Shown here in pieces: positions 26,755 through 34,945 of a stretch of 64,000 nt of DNA. Numbering within the stretch: the stretch's first letter is position 1; every line of letters begins with the position of its first letter. The DNA is from Pseudomonas syringae (GTDB lineage: Bacteria > Pseudomonadota > Gammaproteobacteria > Pseudomonadales > Pseudomonadaceae). The position numbers and the translations under genes are program-made. The notes beneath the pieces are model-generated. The model had not been told where the DNA came from. It saw only the letters and a program-made list of their open reading frames with translations, and searched no databases. Location of the stretch: the NCBI RefSeq assembly GCF_023278085.1, contig NZ_CP066265.1, positions 62,001 to 126,000 on the forward strand, read 5' to 3'.

Positions 26755-28392
26755 ATGGCTGACAAGAAAACCGATTCCCCATTGATCACAGGCGAAGACA
26801 GCCTGCGTGTTTTCGAGGGTCTCAACCGTGGTCTGTCGCGTCGTGACGCACTGCGTATGCTGGGCGTTGCCGGCGTGGTCGCCGCTGGCTCTTCCAGCCT
26901 GTTCGGCGCGGCGGGCAAGGTCTTTGCCGATGACGCGGATGCGCCGGTCAAAGGCAAGCCAGGCGGTCGCATTCGTGTGGCGGGCATGTCTAGCTCCACG
27001 GCCGATACGCTTGACCCGGCCAAAGGTGCGCTGTCCACCGACTACGTTCGCCATTTCATGTTCTACAACGGCCTGACCCGCTTCGACAGCCATCTGGTTC
27101 CGCACATGGAACTGGCCGAGAAGATCGAAAGCGATAACGCCACCGTCTGGACCGTGACCCTGCTTCAGGGCGTGACCTTCCACAATGGCAAGGCATTGAC
27201 CGCTGGCGATGTAGTGTTCTCGCTGTCGCGTCACAAGGACCCGGCCACCGGCTCGAAAGTGTTGCCGCTGATGGCGCAGTTCTCCGAGATCAAGGCCACC
27301 GGCCCGATGGAAGTGCAGATCACCCTCAGCTCGCCAAACGCCGAGCTGCCTTCGATCCTGGCGGTCTCGCACCTGCTGATCGTGCCCGAAGGCACCACCG
27401 ACTTCAGCAAGGGCATCGGCACCGGCCCGTTCACTGTCAAGGAGTTCAACCCAGGCGTGCGCTCGGTCAGCGCCCGCAACCCCAACTACTGGAAACCGGG
27501 TCTGCCGTATCTGGACGAAATCGAATTCATCGCCATTTCCGACGAGCCATCGCGGGTCAACGCGCTGCTGTCCGGCGATGTGCACATGATCAACGAGGTC
27601 AACCCGCGTTCCACCACGCGCATTGCCGCCAGCACCACGCACCGTGTAGTGGATGCGCCGTCCGGCAACTACACCGACCTGATCATTCGCCAGGACCAGA
27701 TGCCCGGCAAGAGCCCGGAATTCACCGAGGCCATGAAGTACCTGCTGGACCGTGAACAGGTCAAATCGGCAGTGTTCCGTGGCTACGCCCGCGTGGGTAA
27801 CGACCATCCGATCTCGCCCGGCTCGCGCTACTTCAACGCTGACCTGCCGCAGCGCGCCTACGATCCTGAGAAGGCCAAATTCCTGCTCAAGAAAGCCGGT
27901 ATGGAAAAGATCACCATGGCGGTGGCGGCATCGCCCGCTGCGACCGGTTCGGTGGACATCGCCGTGCTGCTGCAACAGTCGGCCAAGCAGGCTGGCCTGA
28001 CCCTCAACGTCAACCGTCTGCCAAGCGATGGCTACTGGTCCAACCACTGGATGAAGCACCCGCTGAGCTTCGGCAACATCAACCCGCGCCCGAACGCCGA
28101 CGTGATCTTCTCGCAATTCTTCCAGTCCACGGCACCGTGGAACGAGTCTGGCTGGAAGAACGATCAGTTCGATCAGTTACTGCTGCTGGCCCGTGGCGAG
28201 ACCGACGACGACAAGCGCGCCAAGATGTACGGCGACATGCAGACACTGGTCAGCCAGAACTGCGGCATCGGCATTCCGGTATTCATCAGCAACATCGATG
28301 GCGTGGACAAGCGTATCCAGGGTTACTCCAGCAACCCGCTGGGCGGCTTCATGGGTTACATGTTCAGCGAGCAGGTGTGGCTGGACGCGTAA
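26755..28392 (+). CDS. Tat-exported ABC transporter substrate-binding protein (peptide/opine family 5)
   Basis: A 545-residue family 5 extracytoplasmic binding protein (DppA/OppA/NikA type). It carries a twin-arginine signal, LSRRDALRML (Arg29-Arg30), a hydrophobic stretch and a likely cleavage after KVFA (about residue 58). The mature part has the family signature region STADTLDPAKGALSTDYVRHFMFYNGLTRFD and VTFHNGKALTAGDVVFSLSRH. Tat export suggests folding or cofactor loading before transport. It is followed by the two permease genes and the ATPase gene of the same transporter. The ligand may be a peptide, opine or glycosylated amine; the sequence does not decide. Confidence 0.9.
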   Translation: MADKKTDSPLITGEDSLRVFEGLNRGLSRRDALRMLGVAGVVAAGSSSLFGAAGKVFADDADAPVKGKPGGRIRVAGMSSSTADTLDPAKGALSTDYVRHFMFYNGLTRFDSHLVPHMELAEKIESDNATVWTVTLLQGVTFHNGKALTAGDVVFSLSRHKDPATGSKVLPLMAQFSEIKATGPMEVQITLSSPNAELPSILAVSHLLIVPEGTTDFSKGIGTGPFTVKEFNPGVRSVSARNPNYWKPGLPYLDEIEFIAISDEPSRVNALLSGDVHMINEVNPRSTTRIAASTTHRVVDAPSGNYTDLIIRQDQMPGKSPEFTEAMKYLLDREQVKSAVFRGYARVGNDHPISPGSRYFNADLPQRAYDPEKAKFLLKKAGMEKITMAVAASPAATGSVDIAVLLQQSAKQAGLTLNVNRLPSDGYWSNHWMKHPLSFGNINPRPNADVIFSQFFQSTAPWNESGWKNDQFDQLLLLARGETDDDKRAKMYGDMQTLVSQNCGIGIPVFISNIDGVDKRIQGYSSNPLGGFMGYMFSEQVWLDA

Positions 28393-28423
28393 ATGAAGCG
28401 CTGAATCGAGCAGGAGGATGCAG

Positions 28424-29380
28424 ATGAATAGCAACACACTCTGGTTGATCGTGCAGCGCTTCGGCGCAGCGATCGTGACGTTGTTGATCGTTTCCATCGT
28501 GGTCTTCGCCATTACGGCGGTGCTGCCGGGGGACGCAGCACAACAGGCTCTTGGGCAATTCGCGACGCCTGAACAGGTCGCGGCGTTGCGTACAAAACTG
28601 GGCCTGGACCAACCCGGTGTGGTGCGTTACCTGCAGTGGTTGACCAACCTGCTCGGTGGCAACTTCGGTGAGTCGGTGTCCAACGCGATGCCGGTTTCCG
28701 AGCTGATTGCCGGACGCTTCCCAAAGACCCTGATGCTGTCGGCAACGACCGCGCTGGTATCGGTTCCGGTCGCGCTGGCACTGGGCATCGGTGCGGCGAT
28801 GTATCGCGGCAGTCGCCTGGACGGTGCGCTGAATTTCATCACGCTGACCCTGGTGGCAGTGCCCGAATTTCTGGTGGCAACGCTGGCGGTGCTGATTTTT
28901 GCCGTCAACCTGGGCTGGCTGTCGGCCCTGTCGTATGGAGGGGATGTCAGCTCGCCCTGGCAGTTCATGCGCACCTATGCCTTGCCGGTGATGACCCTGT
29001 GCTGCGTGATCGTGGCGCAGATGGCGCGCATGACCCGCGCCGCAGTCATCGATCAACTGGACAGCCCCTATGTGGAAATGGCCCGGCTCAAGGGCGTCAG
29101 CCCGGTCCGTATCGTGTTGCGTCACGCCTTGCCCAACGCCATCGGGCCGATTGCCAACGCCGTGGCGCTGAGCCTTTCCTATCTGCTGGGCGGGGTGGTC
29201 ATCGTTGAAACCATCTTCAACTATCCCGGCATCGCCAGCCTGATGGTCGATGCCGTGACCAACCGCGACATGGCATTGGTGCAGGGCTGCACCATGTTGT
29301 TTTGCGCCGCTTACCTGGGTCTGGTGCTGATGGCCGACCTGTGTGCAATTCTTTCCAACCCGAGGCTGAGAACCCAATGA
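28424..29380 (+). CDS. ABC transporter permease, DppB type
   Basis: A 318-residue inner membrane permease of the DppB/OppB family. An N-terminal helix (LWLIVQRFGAAIVTLLIVSIVVFAITAVLPGD) starts a fold of about six helices. The EAA loop that docks to the ATPase is VEMARLKGVSPVRIVLRHALPNAI (about 220-243), with the usual ETIFNYPGI later. I chose the second ATG (28424), which has AGGAGG six bases before it; the first, at 28418, abuts the ribosome binding site. It partners the next gene, with which it overlaps by 4 bp. Confidence 0.92.
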   Translation: MNSNTLWLIVQRFGAAIVTLLIVSIVVFAITAVLPGDAAQQALGQFATPEQVAALRTKLGLDQPGVVRYLQWLTNLLGGNFGESVSNAMPVSELIAGRFPKTLMLSATTALVSVPVALALGIGAAMYRGSRLDGALNFITLTLVAVPEFLVATLAVLIFAVNLGWLSALSYGGDVSSPWQFMRTYALPVMTLCCVIVAQMARMTRAAVIDQLDSPYVEMARLKGVSPVRIVLRHALPNAIGPIANAVALSLSYLLGGVVIVETIFNYPGIASLMVDAVTNRDMALVQGCTMLFCAAYLGLVLMADLCAILSNPRLRTQ

Positions 29381-30255
29381 CTGAATTCATTGCGAAATCG
29401 ACGCCTGTTGCGCCGCAACCGGTGCCTCGCAAAAGAACCGCCCGTCCGACGTCGTGGCTGGGCCTGCTGGGCGCAACGGTGTGCTTCATCTGGCTGATGG
29501 TTGCCGTGTTCGGCCCTTGGCTCGCGCCGCATCCGGTGGGTGAAGTGGTCTCCGACAACATGTTCGAAAACATGAGTGCGGCCTATCCGTTCGGTACGGA
29601 TTACCTGGGCCGCGACATGCTCAGCCGGGTACTGATCGGCGCACGCTTCACGGTGGGCCTGGCATTGATCTCGGCGGTGCTGGCCAGTGGCATCGGCACC
29701 TTGTGTGCGCTGCTGTCAGTCGTCGCGCCCAGGTGGCTCGATGAAATCATCAGCCGCCTGATGGACGCCTTCATTTCGATCCCGAGCAAAATGCTGGCGC
29801 TGATCATGGTCTCGGCGTTCGGCTCGTCTGAAGTGCTGTTGATCTGCACGGCAGTACTCAGTTACACGCCGGGTGCATTTCGCATTGCGCGCAGCCTGGC
29901 GGTGAACATCGAGGCGCTGGAATACGTGCAAGTGGCGCGTACGCGCGGTGAAGGTCGCGTGTACATCGCCTGCCGCGAGATCCTGCCGAACATGCTCAAC
30001 CCGGTGCTGACTGACCTGGGGCTGCGTTTCGGTTTCATCGTATTGCTGCTCAGCGGCATGAGTTTTCTGGGCCTCGGTGTGCAACCACCCGACGCCGATC
30101 TGGGTTCGCTGGTACGCGAGAACATCGGTGGGCTCAGCCAGGGCGCGCCGGCCATTGTGATTCCGGCGCTGGCCATCGGCACGCTGACCATCGGTGTGAA
30201 CCTGTTCATTGACCGACTGGCCTCACGGCGCGGTCGACGTTCGGGAGGGCATTGA
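29377..30255 (+). CDS. ABC transporter permease, DppC type
   Basis: A 292-residue DppC/OppC-family permease. The N-terminal polar tail (about 1-27, PVPRKRTARPTSW) and first helix GLLGATVCFIWLMVAVFGPWLAPH are typical of the second subunit. The YPFGTDYLGRDMLSRVLIGAR block and the EAA loop YVQVARTRGEGRVYIACREILPNML are conserved. It overlaps the preceding permease by ATGA and ends one base before the ATPase gene, so all three are translationally coupled. Together with the binding protein it forms the uptake channel for the unknown ligand. Confidence 0.93.
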   Translation: MTEFIAKSTPVAPQPVPRKRTARPTSWLGLLGATVCFIWLMVAVFGPWLAPHPVGEVVSDNMFENMSAAYPFGTDYLGRDMLSRVLIGARFTVGLALISAVLASGIGTLCALLSVVAPRWLDEIISRLMDAFISIPSKMLALIMVSAFGSSEVLLICTAVLSYTPGAFRIARSLAVNIEALEYVQVARTRGEGRVYIACREILPNMLNPVLTDLGLRFGFIVLLLSGMSFLGLGVQPPDADLGSLVRENIGGLSQGAPAIVIPALAIGTLTIGVNLFIDRLASRRGRRSGGH

Positions 30256-30256
30256 T

Positions 30257-32098
30257 ATGAGCCAGTTGATTCGTGTGCAAGACCTGCGCGTGGTCGCCGA
30301 TAGCGACCATGGCCAACTGGAGATCGTCAAAGGCGTCAGCTTCGCGCTGGAAAAAGGCGAAGTGCTGGCGTTGATCGGCGAGTCCGGCTCCGGCAAGACC
30401 ACCATCGCGCTGGCGCTGCTGGGCTACGCCCGGCGCGGCTGCAAACTGGCGGGCGGCGTGGTGCAGGTCGGCGAGCACGACATGCTCAGCCTGCCCGAGA
30501 GCCAGTTGCAGGGCCTGCGCGGCAACCGCGTTTCCTACATCGCACAAAGCGCCGCAGCAGCTTTCAACCCGGCGAAAAAGCTGATTGATCAAGTGATCGA
30601 GGGCGCGCTGATTCATGGTTTGGGCAGCCGTGCAGCGTTGGAAACCAAGGCCATCGAACTGTTCCGCGACCTGGCGCTGCCCAACCCGGACACTATTGGC
30701 CAGCGTTACCCGCATCAAGTCTCGGGCGGTCAGTTGCAGCGCGTGATGGCGGCGATGGCGCTGATCAGCGATCCGCTGCTGGTGATCCTCGACGAGCCCA
30801 CGACTGCGCTGGACGTCACCACGCAGATCGACGTATTGCGCGCCTTCAAACATGTGGTTCGCGAGCGCGGTGCGACGGCGGTTTACGTCTCTCATGACCT
30901 GGCCGTGGTGGCGCAGATGGCCGACCAGATCGTGGTACTCAACGGCGGGCAGATTATCGAGACCAGCAGCACCGCGGCACTGCTCAAGGGGCCGGAACAG
31001 GATTACACCCGCAGCCTGCTGGCGGCGGCGCGTCCAGACAAAGTGCTGACCCCGGCCAGCGACGTGGTCAAGGACAGCACGCTGTTGACCATCAAAGGCC
31101 TGACCGCAGGCTACGGCAAAAAGAACCTGCAAGGCATGCCGATGATTCGCGTGCTGGAAGACATCGACCTGACCATTCGTCGTGGCCAGGCCATCGGTGT
31201 TATCGGTGAGTCCGGTTCGGGCAAATCGACGCTGGCCCGTGTGGTCGCCGGTTTGCTGGACCCGGCCCTGGGCAGCCTGACGTTCGACGGTGCGGAATTG
31301 TCCGGCACCCTGGCAGGCCGTACCCAAGAGCAGTTCCGGCGCATTCAGATGGTGTTCCAGAATGCCGACACCGCGCTCAACCCGATGCACAGCATCAGCG
31401 CGATTCTTGCCCGGCCGCTGAAGATGTACTTCGGCTTAAAGGGCAAGGCGTTGAGTGAGCGCATCGGCGAACTGATGGATCTGGTGCGGCTGCCCCGCGA
31501 ACTCGCCGAGCGGCGTCCGAACGAACTCTCTGGCGGCCAGAAACAGCGCGTCAATCTGGCCCGCGCACTGGCGGCCAAACCGGACCTGATTCTGTGCGAT
31601 GAAGTGACCTCGGCGCTGGATACCGTGGTAGGTGCGTGCATTCTCGAACTGCTTGGCGAATTGCGCCGTAAGCTGGGTGTTTCCTACCTGTTCATCAGCC
31701 ACGATATATCCACTGTCCGTGCGCTGTGCGACGACATCGTGGTGATGTACAGCGGCCACAAGGTCGAAGAGGGCAGCCGCGAAGCCTTCAGCCGCGTGCC
31801 GTTCCACCCGTATACCGACTTGCTGGTGCATTCGGTGCCGGAATTGCGTCAGGGCTGGCTGGAAAGCTGCGGCGTGACCAGTGGCAAGCTGCCGCCCATC
31901 AGCGCGCCCGTCAGTAATCCGGAGCTGTGTACCTTTCTCAATCGCTGCCCGTCCCGCATTGAGGGCCTGTGCAACAAGACCGCTCCGAGCCGTCGGCGGA
32001 TCGCAGGTGGCAGCGAGATCCTCTGCCATCGCGACAGCGACGAACTGCTAGCACTGCAAGAGAACCTGAATCCTATGACTGCAGGAGCCTACGCATGA
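30257..32098 (+). CDS. Fused double ATP-binding subunit of a peptide/opine-type ABC transporter
   Basis: A 613-residue protein with two complete ABC domains in one chain, replacing the usual DppD and DppF pair. Domain 1 has Walker A GESGSGKTT (41-49), signature VSGGQLQRV, and Walker B LVILDEPTTALD. Domain 2 starts near residue 280 with Walker A GESGSGKST and signature LSGGQKQRV; its Walker B is LILCDEVTSALD. The C-terminal oligopeptide-transporter motif with Cys residues (ELCTFLNRCPSRIEGLCNKT) is present; in relatives it binds an iron-sulfur cluster. It ends within an ATGA overlap with the ferredoxin-like gene, linking import to oxidation. Confidence 0.92.
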   Translation: MSQLIRVQDLRVVADSDHGQLEIVKGVSFALEKGEVLALIGESGSGKTTIALALLGYARRGCKLAGGVVQVGEHDMLSLPESQLQGLRGNRVSYIAQSAAAAFNPAKKLIDQVIEGALIHGLGSRAALETKAIELFRDLALPNPDTIGQRYPHQVSGGQLQRVMAAMALISDPLLVILDEPTTALDVTTQIDVLRAFKHVVRERGATAVYVSHDLAVVAQMADQIVVLNGGQIIETSSTAALLKGPEQDYTRSLLAAARPDKVLTPASDVVKDSTLLTIKGLTAGYGKKNLQGMPMIRVLEDIDLTIRRGQAIGVIGESGSGKSTLARVVAGLLDPALGSLTFDGAELSGTLAGRTQEQFRRIQMVFQNADTALNPMHSISAILARPLKMYFGLKGKALSERIGELMDLVRLPRELAERRPNELSGGQKQRVNLARALAAKPDLILCDEVTSALDTVVGACILELLGELRRKLGVSYLFISHDISTVRALCDDIVVMYSGHKVEEGSREAFSRVPFHPYTDLLVHSVPELRQGWLESCGVTSGKLPPISAPVSNPELCTFLNRCPSRIEGLCNKTAPSRRRIAGGSEILCHRDSDELLALQENLNPMTAGAYA

Positions 32099-32406
32099 AC
32101 GGCCGTTTTGTGAGGCTGGGCGAGCATGATCGCCCGGTTGTAAGCCTGGTGGTCGATGGTGCGCCCATCGACGCCTTGCAGGGCGACACGCTGATGGTGG
32201 CGCTGCTGACCCGCAAAGCGACGTTGCGTCAGTCTGAATTCGATTCGGGGCGACGTGCCGGATTTTGCCTGATGGGCGCCTGCCAGGATTGCTGGGTCTG
32301 GACCCGTAGCGGCGAGCGCCTGCGCGCCTGCTCCAACGAAGTCCGCGACGGGCTCGATATCGTCACCACCCAGCCGGAGGCGAAATGGCCACTTCTTCAC
32401 GGTTAG
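32095..32406 (+). CDS. Small [2Fe-2S] subunit of a heterotrimeric flavin dehydrogenase
   Basis: A 103-residue plant-ferredoxin-type [2Fe-2S] protein of the HcnA/opine oxidase gamma class. The cluster ligands are Cys58, Cys63, Cys66 and Cys79 (CLMGACQDC, then RACS), a C-x4-C-x2-C-x12-C pattern. The N-terminal beta grasp part (VSLVVDGAPIDALQGDTLMVALL) is typical. Its start overlaps the ATPase stop codon by 4 bp, and its end overlaps the next gene by 22 bp. It should ferry electrons between the two flavoprotein subunits encoded downstream. Confidence 0.9.
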   Translation: MNGRFVRLGEHDRPVVSLVVDGAPIDALQGDTLMVALLTRKATLRQSEFDSGRRAGFCLMGACQDCWVWTRSGERLRACSNEVRDGLDIVTTQPEAKWPLLHG

Positions 32407-33794
32407 ACGTTCAGAACCCGGCCAGCCCCCGCGTCGTGATCATTGGTGCCGGTCCGGCGGGCACCCGGTGTGCAGAAACCCTGCTGGCCGCAGGCATCAA
32501 GCCGATCCTGATCGATGAAAACCGGCGCGACGGCGGGCAGATCTATCGCCGTCAGCCGGAAGGCTTCAAGCGTGATTATTCGGCGCTGTATGGCACCGAA
32601 GCGGCCAAGGCGCGTGACCTGCACGAAAGCTTCGACCGCTTGCGCAAACAGATCGACTATCGCCCCGACACCCTGGCCTGGAACCTGACACAGGGTGAGC
32701 TGTGCTGCGCCAGCCAGGGCGCTCACACGGTGGTCGAATATGACGCATTGATACTGTGTGCCGGTGCCACCGACCGGCTGATGCCGATCAAGGGCTGGCA
32801 ACTGGCAGGCACTTACAGCCTCGGCGGCTCGCAGATTGCGCTCAAGTCGCAGTCGGTCTCCATCGGCAGTCGCGTGGTATTCATGGGCAGCGGCCCGCTG
32901 CTTTATCTGGTCGCCAGCCAATACGTCAAAGCCGGTGCCGATGTGGCTGCGGTGCTCGACACTTCACCGTTCAGCAAACGCATTGGCGCGATGCCCAAAT
33001 TGCTTGCGCGTCCCGGCCTGCTGTTCAACGGCATGAAACTGCTGGCTCAACTGTACAGCGCCAAAGTGCCGGTGCATCTGGGCGTGCAGCCTGAAGAAAT
33101 CATTGGCAGCGAGCAGGACGGCGTGACCGGCGTGCGTGTGAAGCTTGCCAACGGCAACTCGCTGACCGTCGATTGCGACGCGCTGGCACTGGGTTATCAC
33201 CTGCGTCCCGAAACCCAACTGGCTGACCTGGCCGGATGCGGCCTGCGCTTCGATGACGCCTCCGGGCAATGGGTGCTGGCGGTTGACGAAGAAGGCCGCA
33301 CCTCGGTCAACGGCGTTTACGCTGCTGGCGATGGTGCGAAGATTCGTGGCGCTGACGCCGCCGAGCAGGCCGGTCGGCTGGCGGCGATGGCGTTGCTGGA
33401 CGATCTTGGCCGGCCTGTGGATAACTCCCGTCGCGAAGACGTGCGCAAGAATCTGATCCTTATGGATCGCTTTCGCGTCGGCCTGGCCGAAGCGTTTCCC
33501 TGGCCTGCCGCTCAAGCGGCGGCGCTGCCTGATGAGGCGATTGTCTGCCGCTGTGAAATGATCAGCGCGGGCGAGCTACGCGGTGTGGTGCGAGAAAAGG
33601 GCGCCTGTGAAGTCAACCGCGCCAAGGCGTTCAGCCGCGTCGGCATGGGCCGTTGTCAGGGGCGTTACTGCTCGCAGGCCGGTGCCGAAGTGATCGCCGC
33701 CGAAGCCGGCGTGCCGGTCGAACAGGTCGGTCGCCAGCGTGGTCAGGCTCCGGTCAAACCGCTGTCGATGCTGGTGGACGAGGTGGTGTCATGA
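32385..33794 (+). CDS. FAD/NAD(P)-binding dehydrogenase subunit with C-terminal BFD-type [2Fe-2S] domain
   Basis: A 469-residue pyridine-nucleotide-disulfide-type flavoprotein (HcnB/OoxA/LhpE-like). The N-terminal FAD fold is VVIIGAGPAGTRCAETLLAAG (about 17-37). A central NAD-binding-like half contains SRVVFMGSGPLLYLVASQYVKAG, and the ISV-type end GVYAAGDGAKIRGADAAEQAGRLA precedes a BFD-like domain. That domain has VCRCEM and RCQGRYC, four cysteines for a second cluster. The ATG at 32385 has GGAG. It overlaps both neighbours, which argues for a stoichiometric complex. Electron acceptor is probably the respiratory chain, as in related dehydrogenases; inferred. Confidence 0.9.
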   Translation: MATSSRLDVQNPASPRVVIIGAGPAGTRCAETLLAAGIKPILIDENRRDGGQIYRRQPEGFKRDYSALYGTEAAKARDLHESFDRLRKQIDYRPDTLAWNLTQGELCCASQGAHTVVEYDALILCAGATDRLMPIKGWQLAGTYSLGGSQIALKSQSVSIGSRVVFMGSGPLLYLVASQYVKAGADVAAVLDTSPFSKRIGAMPKLLARPGLLFNGMKLLAQLYSAKVPVHLGVQPEEIIGSEQDGVTGVRVKLANGNSLTVDCDALALGYHLRPETQLADLAGCGLRFDDASGQWVLAVDEEGRTSVNGVYAAGDGAKIRGADAAEQAGRLAAMALLDDLGRPVDNSRREDVRKNLILMDRFRVGLAEAFPWPAAQAAALPDEAIVCRCEMISAGELRGVVREKGACEVNRAKAFSRVGMGRCQGRYCSQAGAEVIAAEAGVPVEQVGRQRGQAPVKPLSMLVDEVVS

Positions 33795-34945
33795 GGCAGC
33801 CGAAAGTCGATGTGCTGATTGTCGGTGGTGGTTTCATGGGCTCGGCGTCGGCGTTCTTTCTGCGCCAGCGCGGCCAGTCGGTGACGTTGCTGGAGCGCGA
33901 CGTGATCGGCCAGTACGCCAGCGGTGTGAACTTCGGCAATGTGCGGCGTCAGGGCCGTCATCTGGGCCAGTTGGAGCTGGCCAATCGCTCAAGGGAGTTG
34001 TGGCAGAGGCTGCCGCAACTGATCGGTGAAGACCTGGAGTTCCTGCCCAGCGGCCACATGCGCGTTTGCTACCGCGAGGATGAAATTCCTGAGCTGGAGG
34101 CTTACGCAGCGGCCCCGGAAGCGCAGGCGCTGGACCTGAAAATCTATCGCGGCAAGGAACTGCACGAGCGCTTCCCGTTTCTTGGGCCGGACGTGAAGGG
34201 CGGCTCTTACGCGCCACACGATGGCCACGCCAACCCGCGTCTGGCCGCACCCGCCTTCGCCCGCGCTGCCATTCGTGCCGGGGCGCGGATCGAAGAGCGT
34301 ACTGAAGTGGCGCACGTCGAAAAGGTCGGTAACGAATTTGAAGTCACGACAACCGATGGGCGTATTTTCACCGCTGATCAATTGCTGATCACCGCTGGCG
34401 CGTGGGGGCAGAAACTCTCTGCACAGTTCGGCGAGCCGGTGCCACTGGACACTCACGGCCCGCAGATGGCAGTGACCGAACCGGTGCCTTACGCGCTGCC
34501 GACAGTGATCGGCGTGTTCACCAAAATCCCTCACGAAGTGATCTATTTCCGGCAGATCGCACGGGGCAATATCGTCATTGGCGGTGGCTTTCGCAGCAAA
34601 CCGGACATGGCCAATCGCCGAGCCTATGTCGAGCCGCGCAGCATCATCAATCAGCTGCAGCAGATGCGTCGCTTGCTGCCCGGCGTCGGCAACCTGAACA
34701 TCATTCGTGTGTGGAGCGGCATTGAAGGCTACACGCCGGATTCACTGCCGGTAATGGGCCGCAGCGGCAAGGTCGACGGGCTGTTCTATGCGTTTGGCTT
34801 CTGCGGTCACGGCTTCCAGCTCGGTCCGGGCGTCGGCGATGTGATGGCTGAACTGATCAGCACTGGCAGCACCAGCACCTCGATCAGCCCATTCGACATT
34901 CGCCGTTTTGATGTCTTCACCGAACAAGCGAGTAAAGCCTCATGA
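33791..34945 (+). CDS. DAO-family FAD-dependent catalytic subunit of the heterotrimeric dehydrogenase
   Basis: A 384-residue D-amino-acid-oxidase-like flavoprotein (HcnC/OoxB/LhpB type). It begins with the Rossmann motif VDVLIVGGGFMGSASAFFLRQRG (about 5-27) and ends with the FAD-closing YAFGFCGHGFQLGPGVGDVMAEL. In relatives this subunit oxidises a secondary amine or amino acid (D-hydroxyproline, octopine or glycine), passing electrons to the NAD/FAD and [2Fe-2S] partners. It overlaps the previous gene by ATGA and the next, ArgE-like, gene by 4 bp. The substrate is probably the imported amine or its first product. Confidence 0.9.
   Translation: MRQPKVDVLIVGGGFMGSASAFFLRQRGQSVTLLERDVIGQYASGVNFGNVRRQGRHLGQLELANRSRELWQRLPQLIGEDLEFLPSGHMRVCYREDEIPELEAYAAAPEAQALDLKIYRGKELHERFPFLGPDVKGGSYAPHDGHANPRLAAPAFARAAIRAGARIEERTEVAHVEKVGNEFEVTTTDGRIFTADQLLITAGAWGQKLSAQFGEPVPLDTHGPQMAVTEPVPYALPTVIGVFTKIPHEVIYFRQIARGNIVIGGGFRSKPDMANRRAYVEPRSIINQLQQMRRLLPGVGNLNIIRVWSGIEGYTPDSLPVMGRSGKVDGLFYAFGFCGHGFQLGPGVGDVMAELISTGSTSTSISPFDIRRFDVFTEQASKAS

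Noticed and set aside
26500..28116. 538-codon minus-strand open frame opposite the binding protein gene
   Set aside because: Shadow of the strongly biased third-codon positions of the real gene.
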